Positions 45,965-57,573 of a stretch of 64,000 nt of DNA are shown one piece after another. The notes below the pieces were generated by a model. The model ran no database searches. It worked only from the letters and a program-made list of their open reading frames with translations, and was not told where the DNA came from. The stretch is from Bombyx mori (lineage: Eukaryota > Arthropoda > Insecta > Lepidoptera > Bombycidae). The position numbers and the translations under genes were made by a program. The stretch's first letter is position 1; each line of letters starts with the position of its first letter. The DNA is taken from assembly GCF_030269925.1 (NCBI RefSeq), contig NC_085132.1:5230501-5294500 (forward strand). The letters run 5' to 3'.

Positions 45965-46312
45965 ATGAGACAACGTGAAAATCTCCAGTTTCGTTTTTAC
46001 CATCGCACCGCCCGCCACCGGAGTAGAGTTCATCCATACTACCTGGAGCCACTGCGGTTATCCACAGTGCGTTTCCATAGGTCTTTTTGCCACGTACCAT
46101 CCGGCTATGGAATGAGCTCCCCTCCACGGTGTTTCTCGAGCGCTATGACATGTCCTTCTTCAAACGAGGCTTGTGGAGAGTATTAAGCGGCAGGCAGCGG
46201 CTTGGCTCTGCTCCTGGCATTGCTGAAGTCCATGGGCGACGGTAACCACTCACCATCAAGTGGGCCGTATGCTCGTCTGCCTACAAGGGCAATAAAAAAA
46301 ACAAAAAAACAC
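45965..46312 (+). pseudogene. LINE C-terminus with 3' tail
   Basis: Plus-strand frames, joined by one frameshift near 46095, encode VHPYYLEPLRLSTVRFHRSF, then LPRTIRLWNELPSTVFLERY and DMSFFKRGLWRVLSGRQRL. This is the typical end of a lepidopteran LINE reverse transcriptase. The 3' end reads GTATGCTCGTCTGCCTACAA and then GGCAATAAAAAA. Its tail recurs at 29855-29960, 60684-60806 and 62015-62110 in minus orientation. Confidence 0.78.
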
Positions 46313-49300
46313 TTCTTTGACCCAAACAAGGAACTATGAACATTGACCGCAGAATATCAAACACCAAAAATCCGGTTATAAAATTGGGCATGCCATTTAT
46401 ACGAAAGCCAAATTCGGCGCGCGTAATCTCTGAAACGACCGCGGCACCCCATGAATAAAACTAGCTGGTGTATAAATTCAAATTTCCTCTCCAGCACACG
46501 CTCATTTCCATATCTCGGCCACTCTCCCCCTATGCTTTATTATTAAAACTCCACTGCAAAAACCGACATCCAAGTTATTCGCTATCTACGTTCGGAAATG
46601 GCATTATCGGGCGAGCGGCCCGAAGCGCACACGTCTCAGCCAATAGGGCATTCTTATCAGAAAATGACTCATTTCAAATGACAGAGTGTTCTAAAACGTT
46701 ACAGAACAAAAAAAGGTATAACGACGTCATTGTTTTTATCAAAATTAAACTGTCGCATCTCAGCAATAACGCTGAATTCGGCGCGATTCGCACCATTCCA
46801 TTAGGATCCATTTTGTAAAGGCACTCGTTGAGAGAGGAAATTGGAATAAGAAAATTTGGGGTGTAAAATGAAAGATAGACGAGTGCTAATTTCCGGCTAT
46901 TACTACGTCTCTTTCTTTCCCGCACATTTATCGCGGAGAACGTGTTCAACAGTGGCATATCGCTGTCTTTTTCTAACATATACAGGCATTCTACTCTAGC
47001 ATAGATAGTAGTAAAACACAATTCAGTAAAATACAGGCGGAAATTTAAAACCACAATGGCGATATTTCGCTTAATTTAATATTATTATTTTTGCAATACG
47101 ACAGCTCGTGTTCTTTAGTAATTCTCGAAAATCTTAAATTGAAACTGTCATCAGTAGGTATGTTTATAAAATTGTATTTTTTTTTGTTTCTTGCAAGCAA
47201 TTGAATAAATTCACAAAATCAAAATTGCTTTCAATGATTCAACTAAGAATAAATATGTTCATTCTGTCAGGACTCGGTACATTAAGCGAATGAATCGGTG
47301 CGCGCCGGCCGAGCTCTCAATAGCAAATGACAATGATGGGTCTGACCGCGTTCCGTCAAATACTACCGGAATTTATCGACTACCCGCAGACTATTCACCC
47401 GCCGCCGCCCGGCCTATTCAAATAACTTCAACGCTAAATTGTGCAGAGGATTTATTACGTAGCTGCCTGTAAAATCGATATTCAGTTTAATATTTAAAAG
47501 CGTTATGAAGATCGATTAGCTTTATGTAACATTGAGAAACTCGTAAATTTAAATTAAATTAAGGTAAACAGTGTTTTTATGTTGAATAAAAATAAAAAGC
47601 ACGGCGTATATAGCATTCTCGATATTTCTATCATGAACATTCCTACCATGAAAATTGATCGTAGTTAAGTATGTAGGTAAGTAAACTAATTCGATTGTTA
47701 TTAGACAAAACCACTTCAATCACTTTATTGCCTTTTCTTTTTTTGAATAATTTGAATATTTTTAATAATTTATTCATTTTCAGGGCTATTTTTATTTATA
47801 TTTACCGACGAGTGTACGATCATCCTGAAGCTAACAGATATCAAAGGCCATAGACCTCAAAACCGAAGAGCGAAATCCGAATTGTATTGAAATAAGTATA
47901 TACTCATAAAATTTTATTTCACCATCGATTTAAATGATTACTAGTAAGCCGGGCGACTGATCTAATGTGTCAAAATCATTTCAGTTAAAATAAATTTTAT
48001 TTGAATGGACGAAGATATGTAGTGGGCTTGAAAATGTGCAAATTTTTTTTTTTTTTTATAGAACCACTCAGAAGCATTCGGGGCTTAGTTATACGTTTTG
48101 ATTGAGGTCTATATTTTAAGGTAGCTTATCTGAGCATTGAACTTTCGTGCTACAATCAAATATCACTTTTGATAGAAAATAGCTAGAAATTAAATCAGAA
48201 ATCTCAAAATAGTTTGTTTCCCGAACACGTTCATTACTAATTTAGAAGGAAGTAATAAACATCACCCCCATAGAAAAAAGAATCATTGCAATTTTATTGA
48301 TTTATAACGATTTCCCCCTAGCAAATCTTTGCTGCGATCGATCAGAATTTCAAATTCACCTTCCAGAAAACGTAGCCGCACAGGCTTGGTGTAAAGGTTT
48401 TTTTTATTACAATACGCCATTTAAGCCGAATGCAGCAAAAGAAATAGTAGCAACGAGTTAGGTTGGCCAGAATGATGCTATCTTGGCGGTTGGCACACCT
48501 GACCGACGCTAATTGGACAATAAATCAATTCTTTCCCGGTTCTTATTGGCGAATCGTGGCATTCCAATATTGAAAATTTGGCCGAGCGATATTGACAACA
48601 TGATAAAAACAATACGGCGGACATATCTTTTTCTTTTGTGTTCATCTTTGAGCTCCCGGTTCTTGTTAAGGCTGAATCGAGTTATGTTTTGTTTTTGTCG
48701 GGCAATGTCTTATCGCGGTTAGACAATTTGTTTTTCGGTCCTCGTTATTGAATTATTAATATTGATATTGGTTTCTTGTCTCGATATGACAAGTGGAAGA
48801 AAACAGTTATGTTTATTTTGTCTATTGAAATGAGAAAATGTTGTTTTTTTTAAATATTAATATGCAGCATCGTTCATTAGTTGCAGGGGTTATTAACAAA
48901 ACGGAACGCGCTAAGCTAATCCGGGAGCGCTCAGAGTGTAATTAAATTCTGAGAACAAGCGAGCTATTAAAGCGAAACGGTAGCTGGACTCCATTACGAA
49001 ACGGAACGTGAATAATTATTTCGTTCCCGCGTTTTTTTTTTTTTTTTCAATTCGATTTTCGAGAGTTCGCTAATGTACCGTCGCCGTCCTTTGGCACGAA
49101 ATCTCGTAAAACCACATTCAATTGCTATCGGTATTCACTTAACGAACTGATTAGTTTTCGAATTGTGTTTAATTTTATTACGATAACGCCATAGCCTACC
49201 GCATGATCAATAATAAATATTTGCAGTTCAGAAACAAACAACAAACTCTTAAATCGCATACCGAATTAACAATTAATTTTTTTTTTTTATCATTATGATA

Positions 49301-49973
49301 CTGGTCAAAGTGAATATATTGAAATGATTGTACTGTTATCGATTCTTGATGCGTTTGCAAATTTTCTTGTTAATCAGACGTCTTGAAGTCTGTGAAAATG
49401 ACGTTCAAAGGTTCCGTTACATACCAAAAAACATAAATTCACACTGAACTAACAAAAGCGTGCTAAAATACTTTCAATATTCTACTACATGTGTAAATCA
49501 AAATAATGTAAAACAAGTTCTGTAAAACGAAGTTCCGGATTAACAAAACAAGACTGTATATCCTGATTTCGTTTGACGTTGTTGTAGTCTGAAGTTTAAA
49601 AAAAAAAGAACCAAATTTTTTTGGCTAGCCAGACCACCGTGGCATTCAAATGAGGCATATCATTAGCCTCGCATAAACAATGTAGTAAAATGACAGGTAG
49701 TAAAGCCTGTCACATCCATCGTATAATGTTATTCATGTTTGTTATCGTTCTACGCATCTACGTTCTTACTGTTAACATGTATTTTGACAGATGACATAAG
49801 TTTGGCGCCATATCACATGTTTGTCATCTCGTCTACCGTTGAATACAATTTAGATGCAATAATAAGCTCCCCGTCTTACGTTAGGTTGCTGTCTCAATCG
49901 AAACTATTAACTTTACCGAAAAAAAAAGTTTGTGTTTTTTATATTTCATTTGAGAGGCGATGGTATTAGTTTT
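46313..49973. other. 3.7-kb stretch without recognisable genes or repeats
   Basis: No supported exon, RNA gene or repeat family. GC-richer islands at about 46560-46640, 47300-47410 and 48890-49030 stand out in an AT-rich background; homopolymer T runs occur at 48047-48058 and 49032-49048. These islands could be regulatory elements. Confidence 0.45.
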
Positions 49974-49975
49974 TT

Positions 49976-50376
49976 TTTATTGCTTATATGGTTGGACGGC
50001 CAATGATCGGAGGCGCTGGCGGGACATTACAAGGAGCAAAGTCCTGTCGACATGTAATGGTCACGACCCTCAGCAGTGAGGAAACGACACGAGGAGGAGG
50101 ATGGTTGGACGAGCTCACAGCCCACCTGATGTTAAGTGGTTACTGGAGCCCATAGACATCTACAACGTAAATGTACCGCCCACCTTGAGATATTAAGTTC
50201 TAAGGTCTCAGTATAGTTAGATACAACGGCTGCCCCACCCTTCAAACCGAAACGCATTACTACTTCACGGTAGAAATAGGGGGGTGGTGGTACCTACCCG
50301 TGCGGACTCACAAGAGGTCCTACCACCAGTAATTACGCAAATTATGATTTTGCGGGTTTGATTTTTATTACACGAA
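49976..50376 (-). repeat. Bm1 SINE split by a retroposon insertion
   Basis: The poly-T/TTATTGCTTATATGG end lies at 49976-49998 and the body at 50101-50376. Between them sits the 102-bp insertion at 49999-50100. Head truncated. Confidence 0.85.
49999..50100 (+). mobile_element. 102-bp RTE-like insertion with 11-bp target duplication
   Basis: ATGGTTGGACG flanks it at 49988-49998 and 50101-50111. The plus frame reads DRRRWRDI and later GHDPQQ, the end of an RTE-type reverse transcriptase. It terminates GAGGAGGAGG, the simple-repeat tail. A very short 5'-truncated copy. Confidence 0.82.
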
Positions 50377-51458
50377 CATAAGGTCGTGTAATAAACGAAC
50401 GTAAGGTGTTAGAACATAAGGTCTGATAGAAGATGCTGTTTGACTTTTATGAACAGCATAAAGCAGTGACAAAACCAATCTATACACCAGTACGCCTAGA
50501 AATCATTTAAGTCTTTTTTTTTATTAGGTTCACACAACTGGATGAAATCTGCACACATAAACATTGAACTTATTTAGGTACATAAAATAATACATTATAG
50601 AATACACCGTTTTGGGTGTGAACACATCTTGCTTAAGAGCGTTTGTGCTTAAGATAAAAATATCGTTAACTAATATTAAATTATGACAAAGAAAACAAAA
50701 AACTGCATACCTATACAAACTTACAAAAAAAAAACAATAAAAATAAAAAATTAAAAGAGGGAAATTAATGTTCTATAGAAATCAAAATAAATGTGGTTGG
50801 TCTACAGCTCGGTGTGGATCACGGAACTTAAATTTATTTTAAGTGAGGCTAGAGAAGCATGGCAAACAAATATGTCGATTTCATCACGTATACTATTTGC
50901 CAGGGACGTCTATAGATAAAATGGCAAAGGAGTGCCGTTATCCACGCAAAAACTAAATAAATTCATATAAAAAAGAATCTTAGACTTGGCCTAATCTAAA
51001 AAAATCACAATGTATTTATTCAATGCAAACTTAACAGAGTTTTAAGAAACTATTTATGTCAATGCGCATAGTTCTTCTTAAAAATATAATACTATTTATT
51101 AAAATAGTATTATTTTTTAATAGCGTTATAGTTGTCATATGATTTCATATAAAAATCGATTTTACAAGCAAGTACCTACGTATGTTGGCGCTAAGAATGC
51201 CCAATGACTATTTAACCTTGTTGAAAAATCTGTAAGCTAACTGTCCAAATTAAAAAGCTTTGCGTGTGACACCCACCCATTTTTGATTAAGTAAGAATAG
51301 TACATCAACATAATGGCTTCTTGTTTTCGATTCGAAATTGTATTCGTATACCGCAACTTGTTACAGTATTACTAGATTTAAAAACTGGCAAAATGTTACT
51401 GTATCAATCATTTTCATCGTATTATCTTTATTAAATAGTTAATAGATTGTGTAAAATA
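50377..51458. other. AT-rich non-coding stretch
   Basis: Nothing recognised. Confidence 0.4.
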
Positions 51459-51614
51459 GGGTAAGTCCGGGGTAGATGGCCATATGGGAGAGATGGCCTA
51501 TCGAAATATTTCAAGGTACGGTTCATTAAATGCCACCGTTTCGCATTTAGTTCGTTGGGCGTCGTGCGTGAGGACAGCGGTGCGACAAAACATTTGGCGA
51601 AAAAAAAAGAAAAA

Positions 51615-51929
51615 GTAAGTAAATCCTTTGTTTTTTGTTTCGACTATTGTAAATATTTATTTGATGTTTTTTATTTTAAGCAATTGTAGTGTAAGTTTCT
51701 TTAAATTATGGTGATATTTGTACTTGCTGTGAAGTATACTAACAGTACTGCGTTATAACCTAAAAATTGTTTGTTTCGTGTCATGACTTGTTTTAGTTTT
51801 TATTGTGGCCATCTCTCCCGGAAAAAAAGGAGAGATGGCCAATTGCAGTCGGTATATGATGGCCATGGTGACATGTTACAGAAATGATGTTCTCTGCAAA
51901 ATATTAATTGATTTTCTTATTTGTTTTAG
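51615..51929 (+). other. Possible 5' UTR intron of the transposase gene
   Basis: A good donor GTAAGTAAAT lies at 51615 and an acceptor TTTGTTTTAG lies directly before the ATG at 51930. If spliced, the transcript's start codon sits at the exon edge. Inference only. Confidence 0.4.
51807..51840. repeat. Left subterminal palindrome of the pogo-like element
   Basis: GGCCATCTCTCC and its exact inverse GGAGAGATGGCC, separated by CGGAAAAAAA. A likely transposase- or host-factor-binding site; function inferred. Confidence 0.8.
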
Positions 51930-53819
51930 ATGCCTAATAAATACAAGAGAAAGGCAGTGGCTGTGAGAGGAAATTGGTCGGAAGAATCACTAAAAGCAGC
52001 TATTAATGCTGTGAAAAATGATGGATTATCCGTACGCGCGGCTAGTCTCCAGTATCAGATACCTAGAAAGGCATTAGAACGAAAGCTAAAGAAGAATGAC
52101 GACAAGAAAGGCCCTATGGGACCACCTACTTTATTCGGAGAACAAAATGAGAAAAAATTGGTTGCTCATATTAAAACAATGTAAGCTAAAGGCTTTCCTT
52201 TAACGAGGGATGATGTGAGAAAAATAGCTTACGAATTTGCCGAACAGTTAAAATTAAAGCATAGATTTAACAAAGACAATCAGAAAGCAGGATATGACTG
52301 GTTGCAGTTGTTCTTGAGCAGAAATACTGATATTGCACTTAGGAAGTCAGAAGGAGTTTCTTTGGCTAGAGTCAATGGCATGAATAGATCAGAAGTTAAT
52401 GCATATTTTAAATTGCTTGAAAGCGTCCTTATCCATGAGAATGAGATGCTACCTCCTAACTGCGTATTTAACATGGATGAATCTGGCCTACAGTTAAATA
52501 GTCGTCCGGGGCACGTGCTTGCTCAAAAAGGTTCTAAAGCTGTTTCCACAGTGACATCAACTGAAAAAGGGGAGACAATAACCATTATAGCCTGCTGCAA
52601 TGCAGAAGGCACGTTCTTGCCACCTGCCTGTATCATGAAAGGAAAAAATAAAAAGCCTGAGTTTGAAGACGGAATGCCTCCAGGATCAAAACTATTCATG
52701 TCACAAAAATCAGCATATATAATATCAGAAATATTTTTAGAATGGTTAAAAACACACTTTGTTCCAAGGAAACCAGCCGGGAAAGTTGTCCTTCTGTTAG
52801 ACGGCCACTCAACTCATTCCAATTCTGTGGAAATGTTGGAATATGCCATTCAGAATGACATTATTTTGGTATCAATGCCTAGTCACACGTCTCATTATCT
52901 CCAGCCCTTAGATCGTTCTGTTTTTAAACCACTAAAACATCACTTTTATGAACAGTCTAGACTTTGGTTAATCCACAACCCAGGACGTCGAATATCGAGA
53001 CTTTCTTTCGGAGTTTTGCTTAGCAAGGCTTGGGGAAAGGCAGCATCGTCGGAAAATGCAATTGCTGGTTTTAAAGCGACTGGAGTGTATCTTCTTAACC
53101 CAGAAGTGGTGCCAGATTATGCGTTTTTTCAAGAATCTACAGGTGACTCGACGAATACTTCTGTTACACAAGTGCTTTCACATTGTAAATCTGCTGTGGA
53201 CAATGAGATACCAGGTTGTTCTTATGAACCAATAATAGATGAAACAAAATATAGCTCTGAAACCGTGTCTACAAAATCCTCCGTTAAAACTGCCACGATG
53301 TCTAATATGTCTCACCCGAGTACTCCGAAAGAAGCTTCGTTCAGTAAGAATCCAGACTACACCCCATCTCGAATTTTACAGGATATATCACCTATTCCAC
53401 AAAAACTGATTCAGGTGCGTAAACGAGCAAAGCAAGTTGGAACACTATTGACTTCGGAAGAACACATCAAAACTAGAAAAAATGCTGCAGAAAAAAAGGA
53501 AAACGTAAAAAAATGTGTCAAAACAAAGCAGGAAAAAAAAACTGTTCTATGTATAAAAAGAAAAGCCATTCGAAGACTATCTGAGAATAGTGACGAAATT
53601 CCATTAAAAATATTGTCAGTTAAGAATGAGAAAAGAAAGCTAGATGAAAAGGATAACTGTCGTGGGTGTGGTGAAAATTACTACGAAACACTTCTCATTG
53701 AAGACTGGCTTCAATGTACAGTCTGTCAGTATTGGGTTCACGAACACTGCACTGAATTTGAAACGACGTGCTCCAGATGTGGCGAAGAGGAGAAAACAAG
53801 ACTTAAAAATAGAAAATGA
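51930..53819 (+). pseudogene. pogo/Tigger-like transposase with PHD-like finger, one stop
   Basis: One reading frame of about 630 codons with a TAA at 52182-52184. Both sides are otherwise open and in the same frame. Order: psq-type helix-turn-helix (residues about 12-55: NWSEESLKAAINAV, SVRAASLQYQIPRKAL); CENP-B-type DNA-binding segment (about 110-155, YDWLQLFLSRN); DDE domain with Asp183 (NMDESG), Asp291 (LLLDGH) and Asp328 (LQPLDRS), the last pair 36 residues apart; a Lys/Ser-rich linker; and a C-terminal Cys/His finger (CRGCG, CTVCQYWVHEHC, CSRC) of PHD type. The finger is an accessory domain that may read chromatin. The nonsense codon would give an 84-residue N-terminal peptide, or a 534-residue remainder if translation reinitiated. 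Confidence 0.9.
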
Positions 53820-53878
53820 GACCAAAAAGTAATTATAAGTCTAGAATTAAGTTATGGCCAATTTACCTCTAATACTAT

Positions 53879-53913
53879 GGCCATCCCACCCGGACACCTC
53901 GGGAGAGATGGCC
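53879..53913. repeat. Right subterminal palindrome of the pogo-like element
   Basis: GGCCATCCCACCCGG faces CGGGAGAGATGGCC across a short spacer, an imperfect mirror of the left palindrome. Its position about 185 bp from the end differs from the left one (about 348 bp). Confidence 0.75.
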
Positions 53914-54185
53914 AATTGTGATTTAAGAAAAACTTCAATTAAGAATATGATCTCATTAGAAATTGTAACTTTTTTGTTTATAATATCATAGTTGATTCTT
54001 CAAAGTTTAATGAAAAATAAATATAATAAAAAAAAAAATAGTATTTGATTTCTGACAGACCTTAGAAAAAACTATGGCCAGCTACCCCGGACTTACCCTA
54101 TTTAAAAAAAAGTAAAAATATACACGACTATTACGTAAATATCTACATATAAAATTTAATAAAATATAGTTTATGGATCCGAAAA

Positions 54186-54755
54186 GTCCTCGTTGCCTAA
54201 ATGATAAAGCGCTCAGTGTATTCAGATTGAGCGATGCGACTGACCAATGTTCAAATCCCGATGGCAGCTATTCGTGCGAACAACTTTGATATTAGAAAAG
54301 CGTTAATTTTCTAATTTTCGAACGTTAATTACGCGAAACTTTAGGAAGTACACACACGATCTTTCATTTGACCGAAATTTATTAGTAGATCGCGGCGCCG
54401 ACCAATTTGCGTGCTGGATAGCGACGGGCGCCCAGAATCATCGGTAATATATCGATGCCCAGAATGCTCAAATACTCACGGACGTAATATATTGCTTTGT
54501 TCAAAAAATAAAATTTGCATAATAACTGGTGGTACGGCGTTTTGTGAGCCCGTACGAGTAGTTACCACTACCCTGCCTATTTCAGCCGCGAAGCAGTAAT
54601 GCATTTCGATTTGAAGGGTGGGGCAGCTGTGGTTACCTACTGTAAAAAGTGAGACCTCAAAACTTATGTGTCAAGGCGGCATTTACGCTGTAGATATCTA
54701 TGGGCTCTGGTAACCACTTAACACCAAGTGGACCGTGCGCTCATGATTGTAATCC
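54186..54755 (+). repeat. Old, diverged full-length Bm1-like SINE
   Basis: The tRNA-like head (TTGCCTAAATGATAAAG, then GTTCAAATCCCG) is followed by a long linker, then a diverged Bm1 body from ACTGGTGGTACGGCG to TTAACACCAAGTGGACCG. Many substitutions show greater age than the other copies. Confidence 0.75.
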
Positions 54756-55446
54756 AGCAGAGCGATAATTAAAAAGAGCAACATACTCGCATTGGCGGTG
54801 ATAAGAAGAATGAATGTTTTGTAAAGTAAGTATCACCTAGTCACGAAAGGATAATCTCATTCAACTTGTAACGGGAGGTTTTGTTTAATAATAATATCCA
54901 TCATTATTTTATAATAGCACCGACAATTTCGTTGATTAAAACCACTCTCAGAACCATTCATATTTTTCTGTACAGCGTAACAGTACATACCTATTCGAAT
55001 ACTTCTTTTTTATTTATTGCTTAGCTGACAGACTTGATGAAATTTTATCAATTAGGTACATTTTTCTTTTTCTTTTTTGGGCTTTGACCACGGAACTCTA
55101 AAAAAAGGTTGTAGCTTAAATTTTCCAAGAATGTAAACTTAACGTATTTCCGATAACATCGAAGCACGAGTCAAAATAGATGAGCGGTAGACGAATGATG
55201 TATTTGTCGGCGCGCGGAACTCTCGGAATGCGGCTTTGACAAATAATGTATGGTCGACATTGCGTGACACCTGTCTGGACACGATTTTGTTACAATCAAT
55301 TTTATTAAGTGGGACATTACATTTGTTTACACCGGACACAATAATGATTAGTTGAAACTAGAACGCTCTATGTGTACGAATCTAATATTAAATTTCACGT
55401 TATAGTGTGCTTAAATTTTCTGTATAAGAATTCTTTGTATGCTGAT
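54756..55446. other. Non-coding, unassigned
   Basis: Nothing recognised. Confidence 0.35.
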
Positions 55447-56310
55447 CGTCGTCGTAGCCTAATTGGGACACCAGTGTAATCGTTTTTTTTTTTTTTTTAT
55501 GTGATTGAACGATTACTGGTGACCCGGAGGCCTTTCCAGTTTCACCAGGACACGTGGGCGAGCAAAGGCTCAGCCAGGAGAGGTGGGATTTGCTAACAGC
55601 TACCCGAGCGCCTCCGAAGGAGACCTAACAGCTCAAGAGTAGCTGCTTCGCGAATGAATCTACTACCGGATCGGAATCGCGACCCGCTGAGAAGATCCGG
55701 CGAGAAACTCAGCGAGCTGATTCATGGGTTAGGTTGCACGGCGAACTCTATGTCGAGTTCGACGAGTACGGTTACCGAGGTCCCTAAGCCTGCTCCTAGT
55801 GTTCGAGCTGAAGGCGTCTAATGCAAAGGTTATTGGATCTGATGGATCCGTAAGGACTTGTCTAGGGCGTCGACGGTGACTGGCTCCTGCGTGATCAGGA
55901 TTCGGGGAGTCTCCAGTGTAATCGTATCAAGCGATGTATCTGTGTTCGAATCCCGCAGGCAACCAATTCTATTAATCAAATAAGTACCTATCGTAATTGA
56001 CTTCCACGCTGAAGGAATAACATCTTGTAATAAAAATGAAACCCGCAAAATTATAATTTGCGTAATTACTGGTAGTAGGACAACTTGTGAGTCCCCACGG
56101 GTAGGTACCACCGGCCTACCTATTTCTGCCGTGAAGTAGTAATGGTTTTCGGTTTGTAGGGTGGAACAGCCGTTGTACTCTAAAAACTGAGACCATTGAA
56201 CTCATATCTCGACATGGGTGGCCCCATTTACGTTGTAGATGTCTTGGGCTCCGGTAGCCACTTAACACCAGGTGAGCCGTGAGCTCGCCCACACATCTAA
56301 GCAATAAAGA
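55447..56310 (+). repeat. Bm1 SINE interrupted by a LINE in its tRNA-like head
   Basis: The head starts at 55447 (GTCGTAGCCTAATTGGGACA), breaks at 55482 and resumes at 55925 (with the B-box-like GTTCGAATCCCGC), then the body runs to CTAAGCAATAAAG at about 56310. The interruption falls between the A and B boxes. Confidence 0.88.
55483..55912 (-). mobile_element. 5'-truncated Jockey-type LINE nested in Bm1
   Basis: Same family and 3' end as the full-length copy at 47-5159. Poly-T at 55483-55499 marks the element's 3' end. CCAGTGTAATCG at 55471-55482 and 55913-55924 is a perfect 12-bp target duplication. Confidence 0.93.
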
Positions 56311-57573
56311 TATAAAATAAATATAATAAAATTTATAATATAATAAATATATAATAAAAATTAGTCTTCCCTTCAACCCTTTGCCACAGTTTGATTTGAC
56401 TCTTGGATATTGTTTTCGGGCGAGTTTGAGTACATTTTTTATATTTTTAAATGAGCTTAACACTTACACCAATCAAACAGAAAAGAAAGTTTATTAAAGA
56501 TGCTAATAGGGCAAGATTAATTGAGATAGAAGACTGCATTAGCTGACCTTTAAAGTATGCGAAAACACCACTACTCTTTTAAATTTCTATACTTTTTATG
56601 TTGGATGACTGGGAATAGAACGTATTGATAGTCAAGAAAAGATTCTGCCATGGTTATTTCCAACCATAAAGCAGTATTGTGTTCTATTTTTACTTTATGG
56701 TGGATGGCGTCATTCAAGGTGTGATATCTATGGTCTGTAACAATCACTTAGCTACAAGGCTTGGAAGTTCCCCAATAAAGATACCTACTAAAATAACTAT
56801 AAAACACATTTTCATTCAAGCAATCATAGTCTTTATCTAAAATAGCTGTATTATTCATTCATGTAAATTATAACATTAACTAATTATAAAATATACTAGA
56901 ATTTCAAGAATAACTTTATATGGCTTTAATATTTTCACAGTGCACTTAAAAATTAAAACAACATGAATTGTTTAATATTTCTTACATACTCTATCATACA
57001 CAACAATTTAACGGTATTTATTTATCCTTAACGGTATTTTGTTTGTACAGTGTACTGTTTTTAAGCATCAGTTACATACTTTTTGTATTAATCTCTTCTT
57101 CTTTCCCTTCTTAATAAACTTTACATTGCAAAGCGTTACGCACAAAAAAATATTGTTGCGTTTGTCTGTTAATGTTACAATATGTGTTATTTATTCGTAG
57201 AATATGTGTCAAGAAGTGTGAATGTCTTATAATTTGACCTATTATTAAAGACAATATTACAAGGAAAAAAATCAATTAAATGTTGGGTGTATACACTAAA
57301 TACAATGATCAAACGATTTCGTGAATGAGAGGTTCTCCCAGAACATCAATTACAGATTTCAAAAAAAAGCAAGTACTTTTGGCCTTATGACTATGTTTTC
57401 TTTGCCTATATGTATGAACAACAAAATGTCAAATTACGAAATATGTCACACAGAAATAACAAATCGGTGAAATGGTATTAAATATTTTACAGGATATTTT
57501 TAGAACATCGATTGTGCTCTTTTAATTACTATTTGAATTAAAGTACTCACTTCATGTGACTTAATCATTAGCA
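56311..57573. other. Upstream region of the TFIIH subunit gene
   Basis: AT-rich. It would contain the promoter of the gene starting at 57574, but I see no clear TATA or initiator that I can defend. A very diverged Bm1 3' end may lie at about 56693-56785. Confidence 0.4.

Larger units (their letters stand above)
51459..54098 (+). mobile_element. Complete pogo/Tigger-like DNA transposon
   Basis: 2640-bp element flanked by TA at 51457-51458 and 54099-54100. The inverted ends start GGGTAAGTCCGGGGTAG on both sides and agree over about 23 bp with one mismatch. Inside are repeated ATGGCC-containing subterminal motifs, two of them arranged as palindromes (51807-51840 and 53879-53913). One transposase gene fills the centre but has a nonsense codon. 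The structure is complete, so the copy may still be mobilised in trans. Confidence 0.93.

Noticed and set aside
57160..57573. TATA box for the TFIIH gene
   Set aside because: Many AT-rich matches occur; none can be singled out as a promoter.
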